Of a stretch of DNA of 5,367 nt, positions 1 through 5,367 are shown piece by piece. A model generated the notes under the pieces. That model was given only the letters and a program-made list of their open reading frames with translations. It had not been told where the DNA came from and did no database searches. The stretch is taken from the NCBI GenBank assembly GCA_016784425.1, contig JADHUQ010000153.1, positions 1 to 5,367 on the forward strand, written 5' to 3'. A program made the translations under genes and the position numbers. The first letter of the stretch is position 1. Each line of letters begins with the position of its first letter. Origin of the DNA: Candidatus Delongbacteria bacterium. Its GTDB lineage: Bacteria; CAIWAD01; BS150m-G50.

Positions 1-290
1 ATGACCATTACCATTCGTTCAGCGGGTTCTATCGCCGCTGGTGGGTTATCGGCTTGCTGTTGCTGGTCCAGCTGCTGTCGCAGCGCTGGGGTACGCCCAT
101 CCCGGACTACGACCCCACAACTGTCTCACAGTTTCCCCTGTTTGCACCGCAAGGTCTGGATTGTCCCTATCTCGATCTTGAACCGCAGTACGCACCTCAC
201 TGGGTAAGCAAGGTTTCTCTGATTCAATATCTCACCGCCAGTCTGCTTCTGCTATGGGGATTCCGGCGCTGGCGCAGACAGCAGGCTTGA
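1..290 (+). CDS. C-terminal part of a small, probably two-pass membrane protein (unrecognised)
   Basis: This frame is open from the first base of the window (first full codon at 3-5) to a TGA at 288-290, giving about 95 residues. There is no ATG or GTG in frame, and the only TTG (54-56) would cut into a hydrophobic segment, so the real start is most likely upstream of the window. The visible protein begins with an aromatic and basic stretch ending in YRRWW. A hydrophobic segment (VIGLLLLVQLL, bases 45-77) follows, then a hydrophilic, proline-rich loop of about 45 residues containing CPYLDLEPQY. A second hydrophobic segment (SLIQYLTASLLLLWGF) ends in a strongly basic tail, RRWRRQQA. Under the positive-inside rule this suggests both ends in the cytoplasm and the loop in the periplasm. 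I do not recognise the family. The N-terminal character suggests only a few residues are missing, giving a protein of about 100 residues, but it could also be the end of a longer membrane protein. Confidence 0.6.
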   Translation, partial: DHYHSFSGFYRRWWVIGLLLLVQLLSQRWGTPIPDYDPTTVSQFPLFAPQGLDCPYLDLEPQYAPHWVSKVSLIQYLTASLLLLWGFRRWRRQQA

Positions 291-380
291 GCAGTTGTAT
301 CACGTTCCGAATTTTCCCTCTTTGGTCCCTTTGCTTTGCGGTTTCCTTTCCACTCTGCCACCAGGTTTGTACTTTTCAAC

Positions 381-3359
381 ATGGCTGCTACTCCGGTCTC
401 AACCTATCTGGCCCGGGTGAAAAAGCGTAACCCCGGTTATGAAGTGCTGTTTCAAAAACGGCTGACACCGGTTGCCCCCCGGTTTGGTGACCTGCCGCTT
501 TCCGAACCGCTGCGCGCCATGCTGGATCACCTCGGGGTGGAGCAGCTTTACAGTCACCAGACTGAAGCGCTGGCGCAGTTCCGCACCGGCCGGGATCTGA
601 TTATCAGCACCCCCACCGCCAGCGGCAAGACCTTGACCTATACTCTGCCGTTGCTGGAGCTGCTGGAACAGGACCCCGAAGCCAGAGCCCTGCTGATGTT
701 CCCCCTCAAGTCGCTCGCCCAGGATCAACTCCGCTGGTTCAACCGGGTTGCCGCCGCCCCCGGTTCGGAACTCACCGCAGCCATCTATGACGGCGATACC
801 ACCCCCCACCGGCGTCGCTCGATCAAGGCCAAACAGCCCAACCTGCTGTTGACCAATCCTGACATGTTGCATTACACCCTGCTGCCGCAACACCCCTCCT
901 GGCAGAAATTCTTTCAGAATCTGCAACTGGTGATCCTGGACGAGGTTCATGTCTATCGTGGTGTGTTCGGTGCCCATGTCATGCATATCATCAAAAGACT
1001 GCTGCGTATTGCCAGCTACTACGGCGCCTCACCCCGATTTCTGCTCAGTTCCGCTACGGTGGCCAATGTGCAGGAGTTGGGTGAGTCCCTGCTGGGCCGG
1101 GAAGTGACCGTCATCGATCGCTCCGGCGGCGCTACCCCTGAAAAGCAGTTCCTCTTCATCAACCCCGCCGAGGATAAACCGTTCTACCGGGTCAGCCTGG
1201 AGCTTTTCCTGGAGGCGATTAAAAGCGGTATCCGCACGATTCTCTTCACCCAGTCGCGTCGGTTGACGGAAGCGCTCTATGCCAATATTCGCCGCTTCCA
1301 CAAGCCGCTGGCCCCCCGGGTCGCTGCCTACCGGGCCGGTTTTCGAGCACAGGAGCGACGCGAGATTGAGGAGCGTCTGAAAGAGGGAGAACTGCTGGGA
1401 GTGATCACCACCTCCGCGCTTGAACTGGGTATCGACATCGGCGGACTGGATCTCTGCATCCTGGCTGGTTATCCCGGTACCCTGATTTCAACCTGGCAAA
1501 GGGCCGGCAGGGTGGGGCGGGCCGGTGTACCAGCTCTGGTGCTGCTGGTAGCAGGTGACGACGCCCTGGACCAGTACTTCATGCGGGAACCGGAGACCCT
1601 GTTTGAGCAGAGTTTCGAGCGGGCCATCATCGGGAGCGACAACAGGATTATACGGCGCGATCACCTGGTCTGTGCCGCTGCGGAACTGGCCTTAACGCCC
1701 GACGATCCCCAGTATCCCACCGGGGAGTTCAGTACCGACCTGCAACAGCTGCGTGAGAACGGGCGGTTGGATGAGGTTGCCGGAGGCAAACAGTACTTCC
1801 CGGTCAACCAGCGACCACAGCAGGAGGTGCAGATCCGCGCGATCGGGGAGAGTTATTCCATTCACCACTGGCGCACCGGCAAGCTGATCGGTACCGTTTC
1901 GGGGGGGCAGGCGTTCAGTGAGTGCCATACCGGGGCGGTTTATCTGCATCAGGGACGCCAGTATCTGATCGAGGAGTTGGATCTTGGCACTCACAAGATC
2001 AGCGCCCGACCGGTGGATGTTAACTTCTACACCCAGCCTTTATCGGAAAAAGAGATACGGGTGCTGGAGGTTGAACGGGATCAGGAATGGCACGCTCTAC
2101 AGGTCTACGAAGGGGAGCTTGAGGTCAAAACACAGATTACCGGTTTTCAGAAAAGAGACATGCGCTCCCGCGAACTTATCTCCACCCACCAGCTGGAGGG
2201 GTTGCCCCCTCTGGAGTTCCAGACCCGCGGTATCTGGCTCAGGATACCACCACAGCTGGAGCAGGAACTGGTAGAGGCAGAGGAGCACTTCATGGGCAGT
2301 CTGCATGCCATTGAGCACGCCAGTCTGGCTCTGACACCCCTGTTTGCTCTCTGTGACCGCAATGATGTCGGCGGTATCTGTTTCACCCATCATGAAGATG
2401 TGGATGATGCCGCGATATTTTTCTACGATGGTTACCCCGGCGGCATCGGTATCTTCAACAAGCTCTACGGATTGCTGGACCAGTGGTTGCCCCGGGTCAG
2501 ACAACTGATTGCCGAATGCGATTGTACGGAAGGGTGTCCCTCCTGTGTTCACTCACCTAAATGTGGATCCGGTAATCGACCCTTATCAAAAACCGGCGCG
2601 GTGCAGCTGCTCGACCGTGCCCTGGAGCTGACCGCCCAACCAGTTAAACCTGTTAAAACACGCAAGCGGGCAACCAGCCGGAAACCGGTTGTACCGCAGC
2701 TGCCGCCTTTGAGTGATAGCGAGCTGACGCAGCTCTGGGGAGACCGTAAAATCCTGGTCTTCGATCTGGAAACCCGCTTCTCCGCTGCCGAAGTCGGGGG
2801 GTGGCACAACGCCCATCGTATGCGGATATCGGTTGCTGTAACCCTGGATGTAGTCACCGGTGAGTATTGCGCCTGGGAGGAGGAGCAGGTCGACCAGCTG
2901 CTGGAGGAGTTGATGGCGGCCGATATTGTGGTCGGTTTCAACAGCGAGCGATTTGACTTTAATGTCCTGAAAGGATATCTACCCTTTGCACTCAAAATCC
3001 GGCAATCACTGGACCTGCTGAAGCAACTCCGCCGTTCCAGCGGGAGGAGCGCCGGACTCAACGCCCTGGCCAGCGCTACCCTCAAACTGGGCAAGTCGGC
3101 TGACGGTCTGCAGGCACTGGAATGGTGGCGCGAGGGCAAGATCGACCAGATCCGCGCTTACTGCCAGAAAGATGTCGAAGTAACCTGGCGTCTGTTTGAA
3201 CACGCCGTGCGTCATGGCTGGTTATATCTGCCCGGAGCGGGTGGGGAACCGGAGCGGGTAAATATTGACCTGCGAACAGAACTCGCTTCAGGAAACCTGG
3301 AAGAGCCAGCCGCACCACTGGAAGCGAAACCAGTTGAAACCAGCTCAGGCCAGGATTGA
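381..3359 (+). CDS. DEVH-box DNA repair helicase fused to a DEDDy exonuclease domain (MrfA-MrfB-like)
   Basis: This 992-residue protein is probably a cytoplasmic ATP-dependent DNA helicase with an attached 3'-5' exonuclease. Helicase motifs seen, numbered from the ATG at 381: Q-motif-like HQ (59-60), Walker A TASGKT (79-84, K83), DEVH (187-190), SAT (224-226), TSALELGIDIG (344-354) and QRAGRVGR (373-380). A cysteine cluster, CxC-x3-C-x2-C-x5-C (713-728), followed by GSGN marks the MZB/DUF1998 domain of the MrfA/YprA and Hrq1 family, where it binds zinc. After a basic, proline-rich linker (about 749-775) comes an RNase H-fold domain with D795-x-E797, N854...D859 and Y927-xxx-D931, a complete DEDDy set like that of MrfB/YprB. 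In Bacillus subtilis these are two proteins that act together in mitomycin C damage repair; the same role here is inference. The ATG at 381 is preferred over an in-frame TTG at 336 because homology-like sequence starts after it, but its ribosome binding site is weak (AGG, 15 bases away). The tail (about 945-992) looks disordered. Confidence 0.93.
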   Translation: MAATPVSTYLARVKKRNPGYEVLFQKRLTPVAPRFGDLPLSEPLRAMLDHLGVEQLYSHQTEALAQFRTGRDLIISTPTASGKTLTYTLPLLELLEQDPEARALLMFPLKSLAQDQLRWFNRVAAAPGSELTAAIYDGDTTPHRRRSIKAKQPNLLLTNPDMLHYTLLPQHPSWQKFFQNLQLVILDEVHVYRGVFGAHVMHIIKRLLRIASYYGASPRFLLSSATVANVQELGESLLGREVTVIDRSGGATPEKQFLFINPAEDKPFYRVSLELFLEAIKSGIRTILFTQSRRLTEALYANIRRFHKPLAPRVAAYRAGFRAQERREIEERLKEGELLGVITTSALELGIDIGGLDLCILAGYPGTLISTWQRAGRVGRAGVPALVLLVAGDDALDQYFMREPETLFEQSFERAIIGSDNRIIRRDHLVCAAAELALTPDDPQYPTGEFSTDLQQLRENGRLDEVAGGKQYFPVNQRPQQEVQIRAIGESYSIHHWRTGKLIGTVSGGQAFSECHTGAVYLHQGRQYLIEELDLGTHKISARPVDVNFYTQPLSEKEIRVLEVERDQEWHALQVYEGELEVKTQITGFQKRDMRSRELISTHQLEGLPPLEFQTRGIWLRIPPQLEQELVEAEEHFMGSLHAIEHASLALTPLFALCDRNDVGGICFTHHEDVDDAAIFFYDGYPGGIGIFNKLYGLLDQWLPRVRQLIAECDCTEGCPSCVHSPKCGSGNRPLSKTGAVQLLDRALELTAQPVKPVKTRKRATSRKPVVPQLPPLSDSELTQLWGDRKILVFDLETRFSAAEVGGWHNAHRMRISVAVTLDVVTGEYCAWEEEQVDQLLEELMAADIVVGFNSERFDFNVLKGYLPFALKIRQSLDLLKQLRRSSGRSAGLNALASATLKLGKSADGLQALEWWREGKIDQIRAYCQKDVEVTWRLFEHAVRHGWLYLPGAGGEPERVNIDLRTELASGNLEEPAAPLEAKPVETSSGQD

Positions 3360-3362
3360 TCG

Positions 3363-3368
3363 AAAGGA
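3363..3368 (+). promoter_or_regulatory. Shine-Dalgarno site of the lipoprotein gene
   Basis: AAAGGA lies 6 bases before the ATG at 3375, near-ideal spacing. It fixes the start at 3375 rather than at the in-frame ATG at 3393, which would shorten the n-region of the signal peptide. It sits in the 15-base gap after the helicase stop codon, so the two genes are likely translated from one message. Confidence 0.75.
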
Positions 3369-3374
3369 ATCGCG

Positions 3375-4946
3375 ATGCGTCAGCCCGGTATTATGACCCT
3401 TTTAATGGCATTAATTATCAGCTCCTGCAGCCTGTTGCCGTTTGTTTCGCAGCCCTATCCCCGGACCGAGGTTGAGCTAGCCCTGCAGCAGGCAGGAAAA
3501 AACCGTCATCAGTTGCAGGAGGTGTTGCGGCACTACTCCGAACCGAACGACAGCCTGCAGTTGCTGGCGGCGGAATTTCTGATCGCCAACATGCCGGGAC
3601 ACTCCTTTGTCCGCATCGGTCTCTATGATTCGACCGACTGTGAACTGGTGATCGATGTGCTGGCCTGGCCCGATTACACATCGTTGGTAGCGGCCTGGGA
3701 TTCGGTGGAGGTGGTAAGAGGGGAACTGCATTGGGGTCTGGCGGAGCGGGTTGATGACCTGACCAACATCAGTACTGAATATCTGATCAACAATATTGAT
3801 CTGGCGTTCCAGGCCTGGCGGGAGCTGCCCTGGGCGCAGCAGCTGCAGTTTGAAGATTTCTGCAATTATGTGCTGCCCTACCGGGGCAGCAACGAACCAA
3901 TGGAGGAGTGGCGCCAGTGGTTTCTCGATCGTTATGAAGGGTTACCGCAGCTGTTGCATGACCCTACCGATCCCATCGAAGTCACTTCCCGCATCAACGA
4001 TGATGTCAAATCCTGGTTTGCCTTTACTGACCGCTATTACCGGCATCCCACCGATCAGAGTTTCAGCCAGATGCTGCAAACCGGGTTGGGTCGCTGTGAG
4101 GATATGACCAATCTGGCGATCTATGCCTTGCGGGCCAACTCCCTGCCGGTAACCAGTGACTACACCCCCCATTGGGCTGACACCGGGAACAACCACGCCT
4201 GGAACGCTATTCTGACCGCTGACGGGAGAGCTGTACCCTTTATGGGGGCCGAAAGCAATCCCGGCCTTTACCGGTTGCGCGGCCATATGGCAAAAGCTTA
4301 TCGTAAAACCTTCGCTGAACAGAGGGACAACCTGTTCTTTGTCAAACCGGAAGGGGAAGAGGTGCCTGGCTGGTTGAACGGTCGCAGCTATGTTGATGTC
4401 ACCCGGCAGTATACCGCTGTCGCCGATGTTAAATTGCAGCTGGAAAACCTGGTGCCGGACAGCACCAGTTTTGCCTATCTCTGCGTTTTTAACAGCGGAG
4501 AGTGGAAAGCGATTCACTGGAGCAAACTTGAGGGGCAACAGGCTCACTTCACTGATATGGGTGTCGACATTGTTTATCTGCCGATGTATTTCGTCAAGGG
4601 AGAACTGCTTCCGGCGACGCTTCCCTTCATATTGGACAAAGAGGGGGAGCTGCGGTACCTGGAGTGTGGTTCCGGGTTGACTGATCTGAGCCTGGTCTCC
4701 ACCACCCGTCGTACCACAGTCAGCTCAACCGACAGTGTGGAACAGGTTTTTCTCAAGCCAGGCAAAATGTACGAGCTCTTTCATTGGCGGGAGGAATGGC
4801 TTTCCCTGGGAGAACAGGAAGCCGGGGATCAGCCGCTTGAATTCAAACAGGTCCCGGTCGGCTCACTGTACTGGTTGGTTGAGCAGGGCTCACGCCAGGA
4901 GGAGCGAGTTTTCACCTGGGAAGGGGACAGACAGATCTGGTGGTAG
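3375..4946 (+). CDS. Lipoprotein with transglutaminase-like (cysteine protease fold) domain
   Basis: This 523-residue protein starts with a lipoprotein signal peptide: a hydrophobic stretch ending in IISSC, with lipidated Cys18 and Ser at +2, which favours sorting to the outer membrane. The helical N-terminal region (about 25-190) includes LQLLAAEFLIANMPGHS. The transglutaminase-like core has the expected triad: C241 in GRCEDM, H274 in NNHAW, and D283 in TADGR. Residues from about 335 to the end look beta-rich and finish with RVFTWEGDRQIWW. From memory, the N-terminal HYS...DSL...AAEFLIANMPGH pattern, the CEDMTNLAIYALRAN block and the terminal FTWE-G-xQxWW are typical of Bacteroidetes secreted lipoproteins annotated as transglutaminase domain-containing. 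Members of this fold can be proteases, amidases or crosslinking enzymes, and the substrate cannot be told from the sequence. It follows the helicase gene by 15 bases, suggesting co-transcription, but no functional link is evident. Horizontal acquisition is plausible. Confidence 0.9.
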   Translation: MRQPGIMTLLMALIISSCSLLPFVSQPYPRTEVELALQQAGKNRHQLQEVLRHYSEPNDSLQLLAAEFLIANMPGHSFVRIGLYDSTDCELVIDVLAWPDYTSLVAAWDSVEVVRGELHWGLAERVDDLTNISTEYLINNIDLAFQAWRELPWAQQLQFEDFCNYVLPYRGSNEPMEEWRQWFLDRYEGLPQLLHDPTDPIEVTSRINDDVKSWFAFTDRYYRHPTDQSFSQMLQTGLGRCEDMTNLAIYALRANSLPVTSDYTPHWADTGNNHAWNAILTADGRAVPFMGAESNPGLYRLRGHMAKAYRKTFAEQRDNLFFVKPEGEEVPGWLNGRSYVDVTRQYTAVADVKLQLENLVPDSTSFAYLCVFNSGEWKAIHWSKLEGQQAHFTDMGVDIVYLPMYFVKGELLPATLPFILDKEGELRYLECGSGLTDLSLVSTTRRTTVSSTDSVEQVFLKPGKMYELFHWREEWLSLGEQEAGDQPLEFKQVPVGSLYWLVEQGSRQEERVFTWEGDRQIWW

Positions 4947-5016
4947 GCCCCGGTTGCCGGAACCCTGTTTTCAGTGCAGCGGCAGCCGCTCAAATCATCA
5001 AGCATCCAGAATTTAC

Positions 5017-5045
5017 TTGCTTCCCGCAACCACCGCGTCTATTAT
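5017..5045 (+). promoter_or_regulatory. Sigma70-type promoter for tRNA-Pro
   Basis: A -35-like TTGCTT (5017-5022) and a -10-like TATTAT (5040-5045, five of six consensus bases) are separated by exactly 17 bases. Transcription would start near 5052, leaving a 5' leader of only about 6 bases before the tRNA at 5058. The good -10, ideal spacing and position support it; the -35 is only a half match. It implies that the tRNA need not depend on readthrough from the lipoprotein gene. Confidence 0.6.
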
Positions 5046-5057
5046 CTTGTTCTTATT

Positions 5058-5131
5058 CGGGGCGTAGCGCAGCCCGGTAGCGCGTACGGTTCGGGACCGT
5101 AAGGTCGCTGGTTCGAGTCCAGTCGCCCCGA
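5058..5131 (+). tRNA. tRNA-Pro, anticodon CGG
   Basis: The sequence folds as a full 74-base cloverleaf. The acceptor stem is CGGGGCG (5058-5064) with CGCCCCG (5124-5130). The D arm has GCGC/GCGC around AGCCCGGTA. The anticodon stem is TACGG/CCGTA around the loop TTCGGGA, with anticodon CGG at 5092-5094. The variable loop is AGGTC, and the T arm is GCTGG/CCAGT around TTCGAGT. The C1-G72 pair, A73 discriminator and G35-G36 of the anticodon are bacterial tRNA-Pro identity elements. It reads CCG codons, which are common in the neighbouring genes. Positions 74-76 are TTC, so the 3' CCA is not encoded and must be added by tRNA nucleotidyltransferase. The layout matches Escherichia coli proline tRNAs, which do encode CCA. 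Confidence 0.95.
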
Positions 5132-5140
5132 TTCAGAGAG

Positions 5141-5168
5141 CCCGGTCAGCTTATGCAACCGGGTTTTT
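5141..5168 (+). terminator. Rho-independent terminator after tRNA-Pro
   Basis: A perfect 6-bp stem CCCGGT (5141-5146) / ACCGGG (5158-5163) with an 11-base loop is followed directly by TTTTT (5164-5168). It begins 9 bases after the tRNA discriminator base, so it closes a one-gene tRNA transcript and separates it from leuS downstream. The loop contains GC...GC that could add two inner pairs. The G+C-rich stem plus U-tract is a standard intrinsic terminator. Confidence 0.85.
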
Positions 5169-5175
5169 CTGTTAA

Positions 5176-5204
5176 GGGACAGTGCCCCTCAACGGTGCCT
5201 GTCC
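5176..5204 (+). repeat. Imperfect inverted repeat in the leuS leader region
   Basis: GGACAG (5177-5182) pairs with CTGTCC (5199-5204) across a 16-base interior that has only partial inner pairing (GCC with GGT/GGTG). It lies between the tRNA terminator and leuS and is followed by a T-rich stretch (TGTTTCCGTTTATT). It could be a leader hairpin, a weak second terminator, or a copy or remnant of a dispersed palindromic repeat. The arms GGGACAG and GGTGCCTGTCC recall motifs that I remember as dispersed in some proteobacterial genomes, but that needs a genome-wide count. Confidence 0.4.
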
Positions 5205-5234
5205 TGTTTCCGTTTATTCAACAGTAGCGAGAGC

Positions 5235-5238
5235 GAGG
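5235..5238 (+). promoter_or_regulatory. Shine-Dalgarno site of leuS
   Basis: GAGG lies 4 bases before the ATG at 5243, within a purine-rich run from 5228. Spacing is slightly short but usable, and it supports the 5243 start. No clear promoter is seen between the terminator at 5168 and this site. Confidence 0.55.
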
Positions 5239-5242
5239 CAAC

Positions 5243-5367
5243 ATGACTGAGCGTTACCCCCATCAGGAGGTGGAGGCGAAATGGCGCCGCCACTGGCAGG
5301 AGACCGAAAGTTTCCGGGTAGATCTGGCCCGGGCGCAACGTCAACTCTACACACTGGTCATGTTCTC
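5243..5367 (+). CDS. leuS: Leucyl-tRNA synthetase, N-terminal 41 residues (cut by window end)
   Basis: This class I aminoacyl-tRNA synthetase charges tRNA-Leu in the cytoplasm. Only the first 41 codons plus two bases are in the window. The start MTERYPHQEVEAKWRRHW and the later LYTLVMF match the LeuRS N-terminus: a VExKWxxxW helix, a variable spacer, then the strand leading into the MFPYPSG block that carries the HIGH region. The window stops exactly at VMF, before PYPSG, so the signature itself is not visible. The Y-x-L-x-MF form fits LeuRS and not ValRS (IPPPN) or IleRS (DGPPYANG). The start is set by GAGG 4 bases upstream. In many gammaproteobacteria leuS is followed by lptE, holA and nadD, which cannot be checked here. 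It is separated from the tRNA-Pro by an intrinsic terminator. Confidence 0.85.
   Translation, partial: MTERYPHQEVEAKWRRHWQETESFRVDLARAQRQLYTLVMF

Noticed and set aside
1..207. Open frame from the ATG at base 1
   Set aside because: Its product is rich in Cys and Ser with no coherent domain, and it overlaps a frame that encodes clear membrane segments with a proper basic end.
336..380. TTG start adding 15 residues to the helicase
   Set aside because: No ribosome binding site, and the added residues do not look like part of the fold; the ATG at 381 is simpler. Not excluded.
399..3318. Several open frames on the minus strand opposite the helicase
   Set aside because: They are low-complexity shadows caused by GC-rich third positions in the + strand gene; no motifs or start signals.
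4952..4970. GGTT/AACC hairpin followed by CTGTTT as a terminator of the lipoprotein gene
   Set aside because: The stem is only 4 bp and the T-tract is short and offset; too weak to call.
4978..4990. Perfect palindrome AGCGGC-A-GCCGCT
   Set aside because: Short, with no T-tract and no repeat partner in the window; likely chance or a minor RNA hairpin.
4735..5067. Open frame overlapping the lipoprotein end and running into the tRNA
   Set aside because: It lies in another frame of a well-supported gene and extends into a tRNA; the product shows no recognisable pattern.
5243..5367. Start of valS or ileS instead of leuS
   Set aside because: The sequence leading to the window end (LYTLVMF) fits the LeuRS MFPYPSG block rather than the ValRS or IleRS equivalents.

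Overview
The window looks like chromosomal DNA of a moderately GC-rich gammaproteobacterium. The basis is inference from a LeuRS-type start, a bacterial tRNA-Pro, sigma70-like promoter spacing and general base composition; no species can be named, though a free-living or symbiotic sulfur-oxidiser-like lineage would fit. All supported genes lie on the + strand.

Layout: (1) bases 1-290 hold the end of a small, probably two-pass inner-membrane protein whose start lies just upstream. (2) Bases 291-380 are a pyrimidine-rich leader with no convincing terminator or Shine-Dalgarno. (3) Bases 381-3359 encode a 992-residue protein that joins a complete DEVH-box helicase with a cysteine-cluster (MZB/DUF1998) domain, as in Bacillus MrfA (YprA), to a C-terminal DEDDy 3'-5' exonuclease-like domain, as in MrfB (YprB). 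(4) After 15 bases, 3375-4946 encodes a 523-residue lipoprotein with an intact Cys-His-Asp transglutaminase-like core and a sequence style that resembles Bacteroidetes lipoproteins. (5) Bases 4947-5242 hold a compact tRNA unit: promoter, tRNA-Pro(CGG) without an encoded CCA, and a rho-independent terminator, followed by an imperfect hairpin. (6) From 5243 the window runs into the first 41 codons of a leucyl-tRNA synthetase (leuS).

How the parts relate: the helicase-nuclease is expected to act in the cytoplasm on damaged DNA, with helicase and exonuclease delivered as one polypeptide. The lipoprotein is probably co-transcribed with it because of the short gap and its own good ribosome binding site, but nothing in its sequence suggests a DNA repair role; it is expected at the outer membrane or in the periplasm. 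The tRNA-Pro and leuS are translation genes with their own signals. The most notable features are the MrfA-MrfB-like fusion and the Bacteroidetes-like lipoprotein directly behind it.
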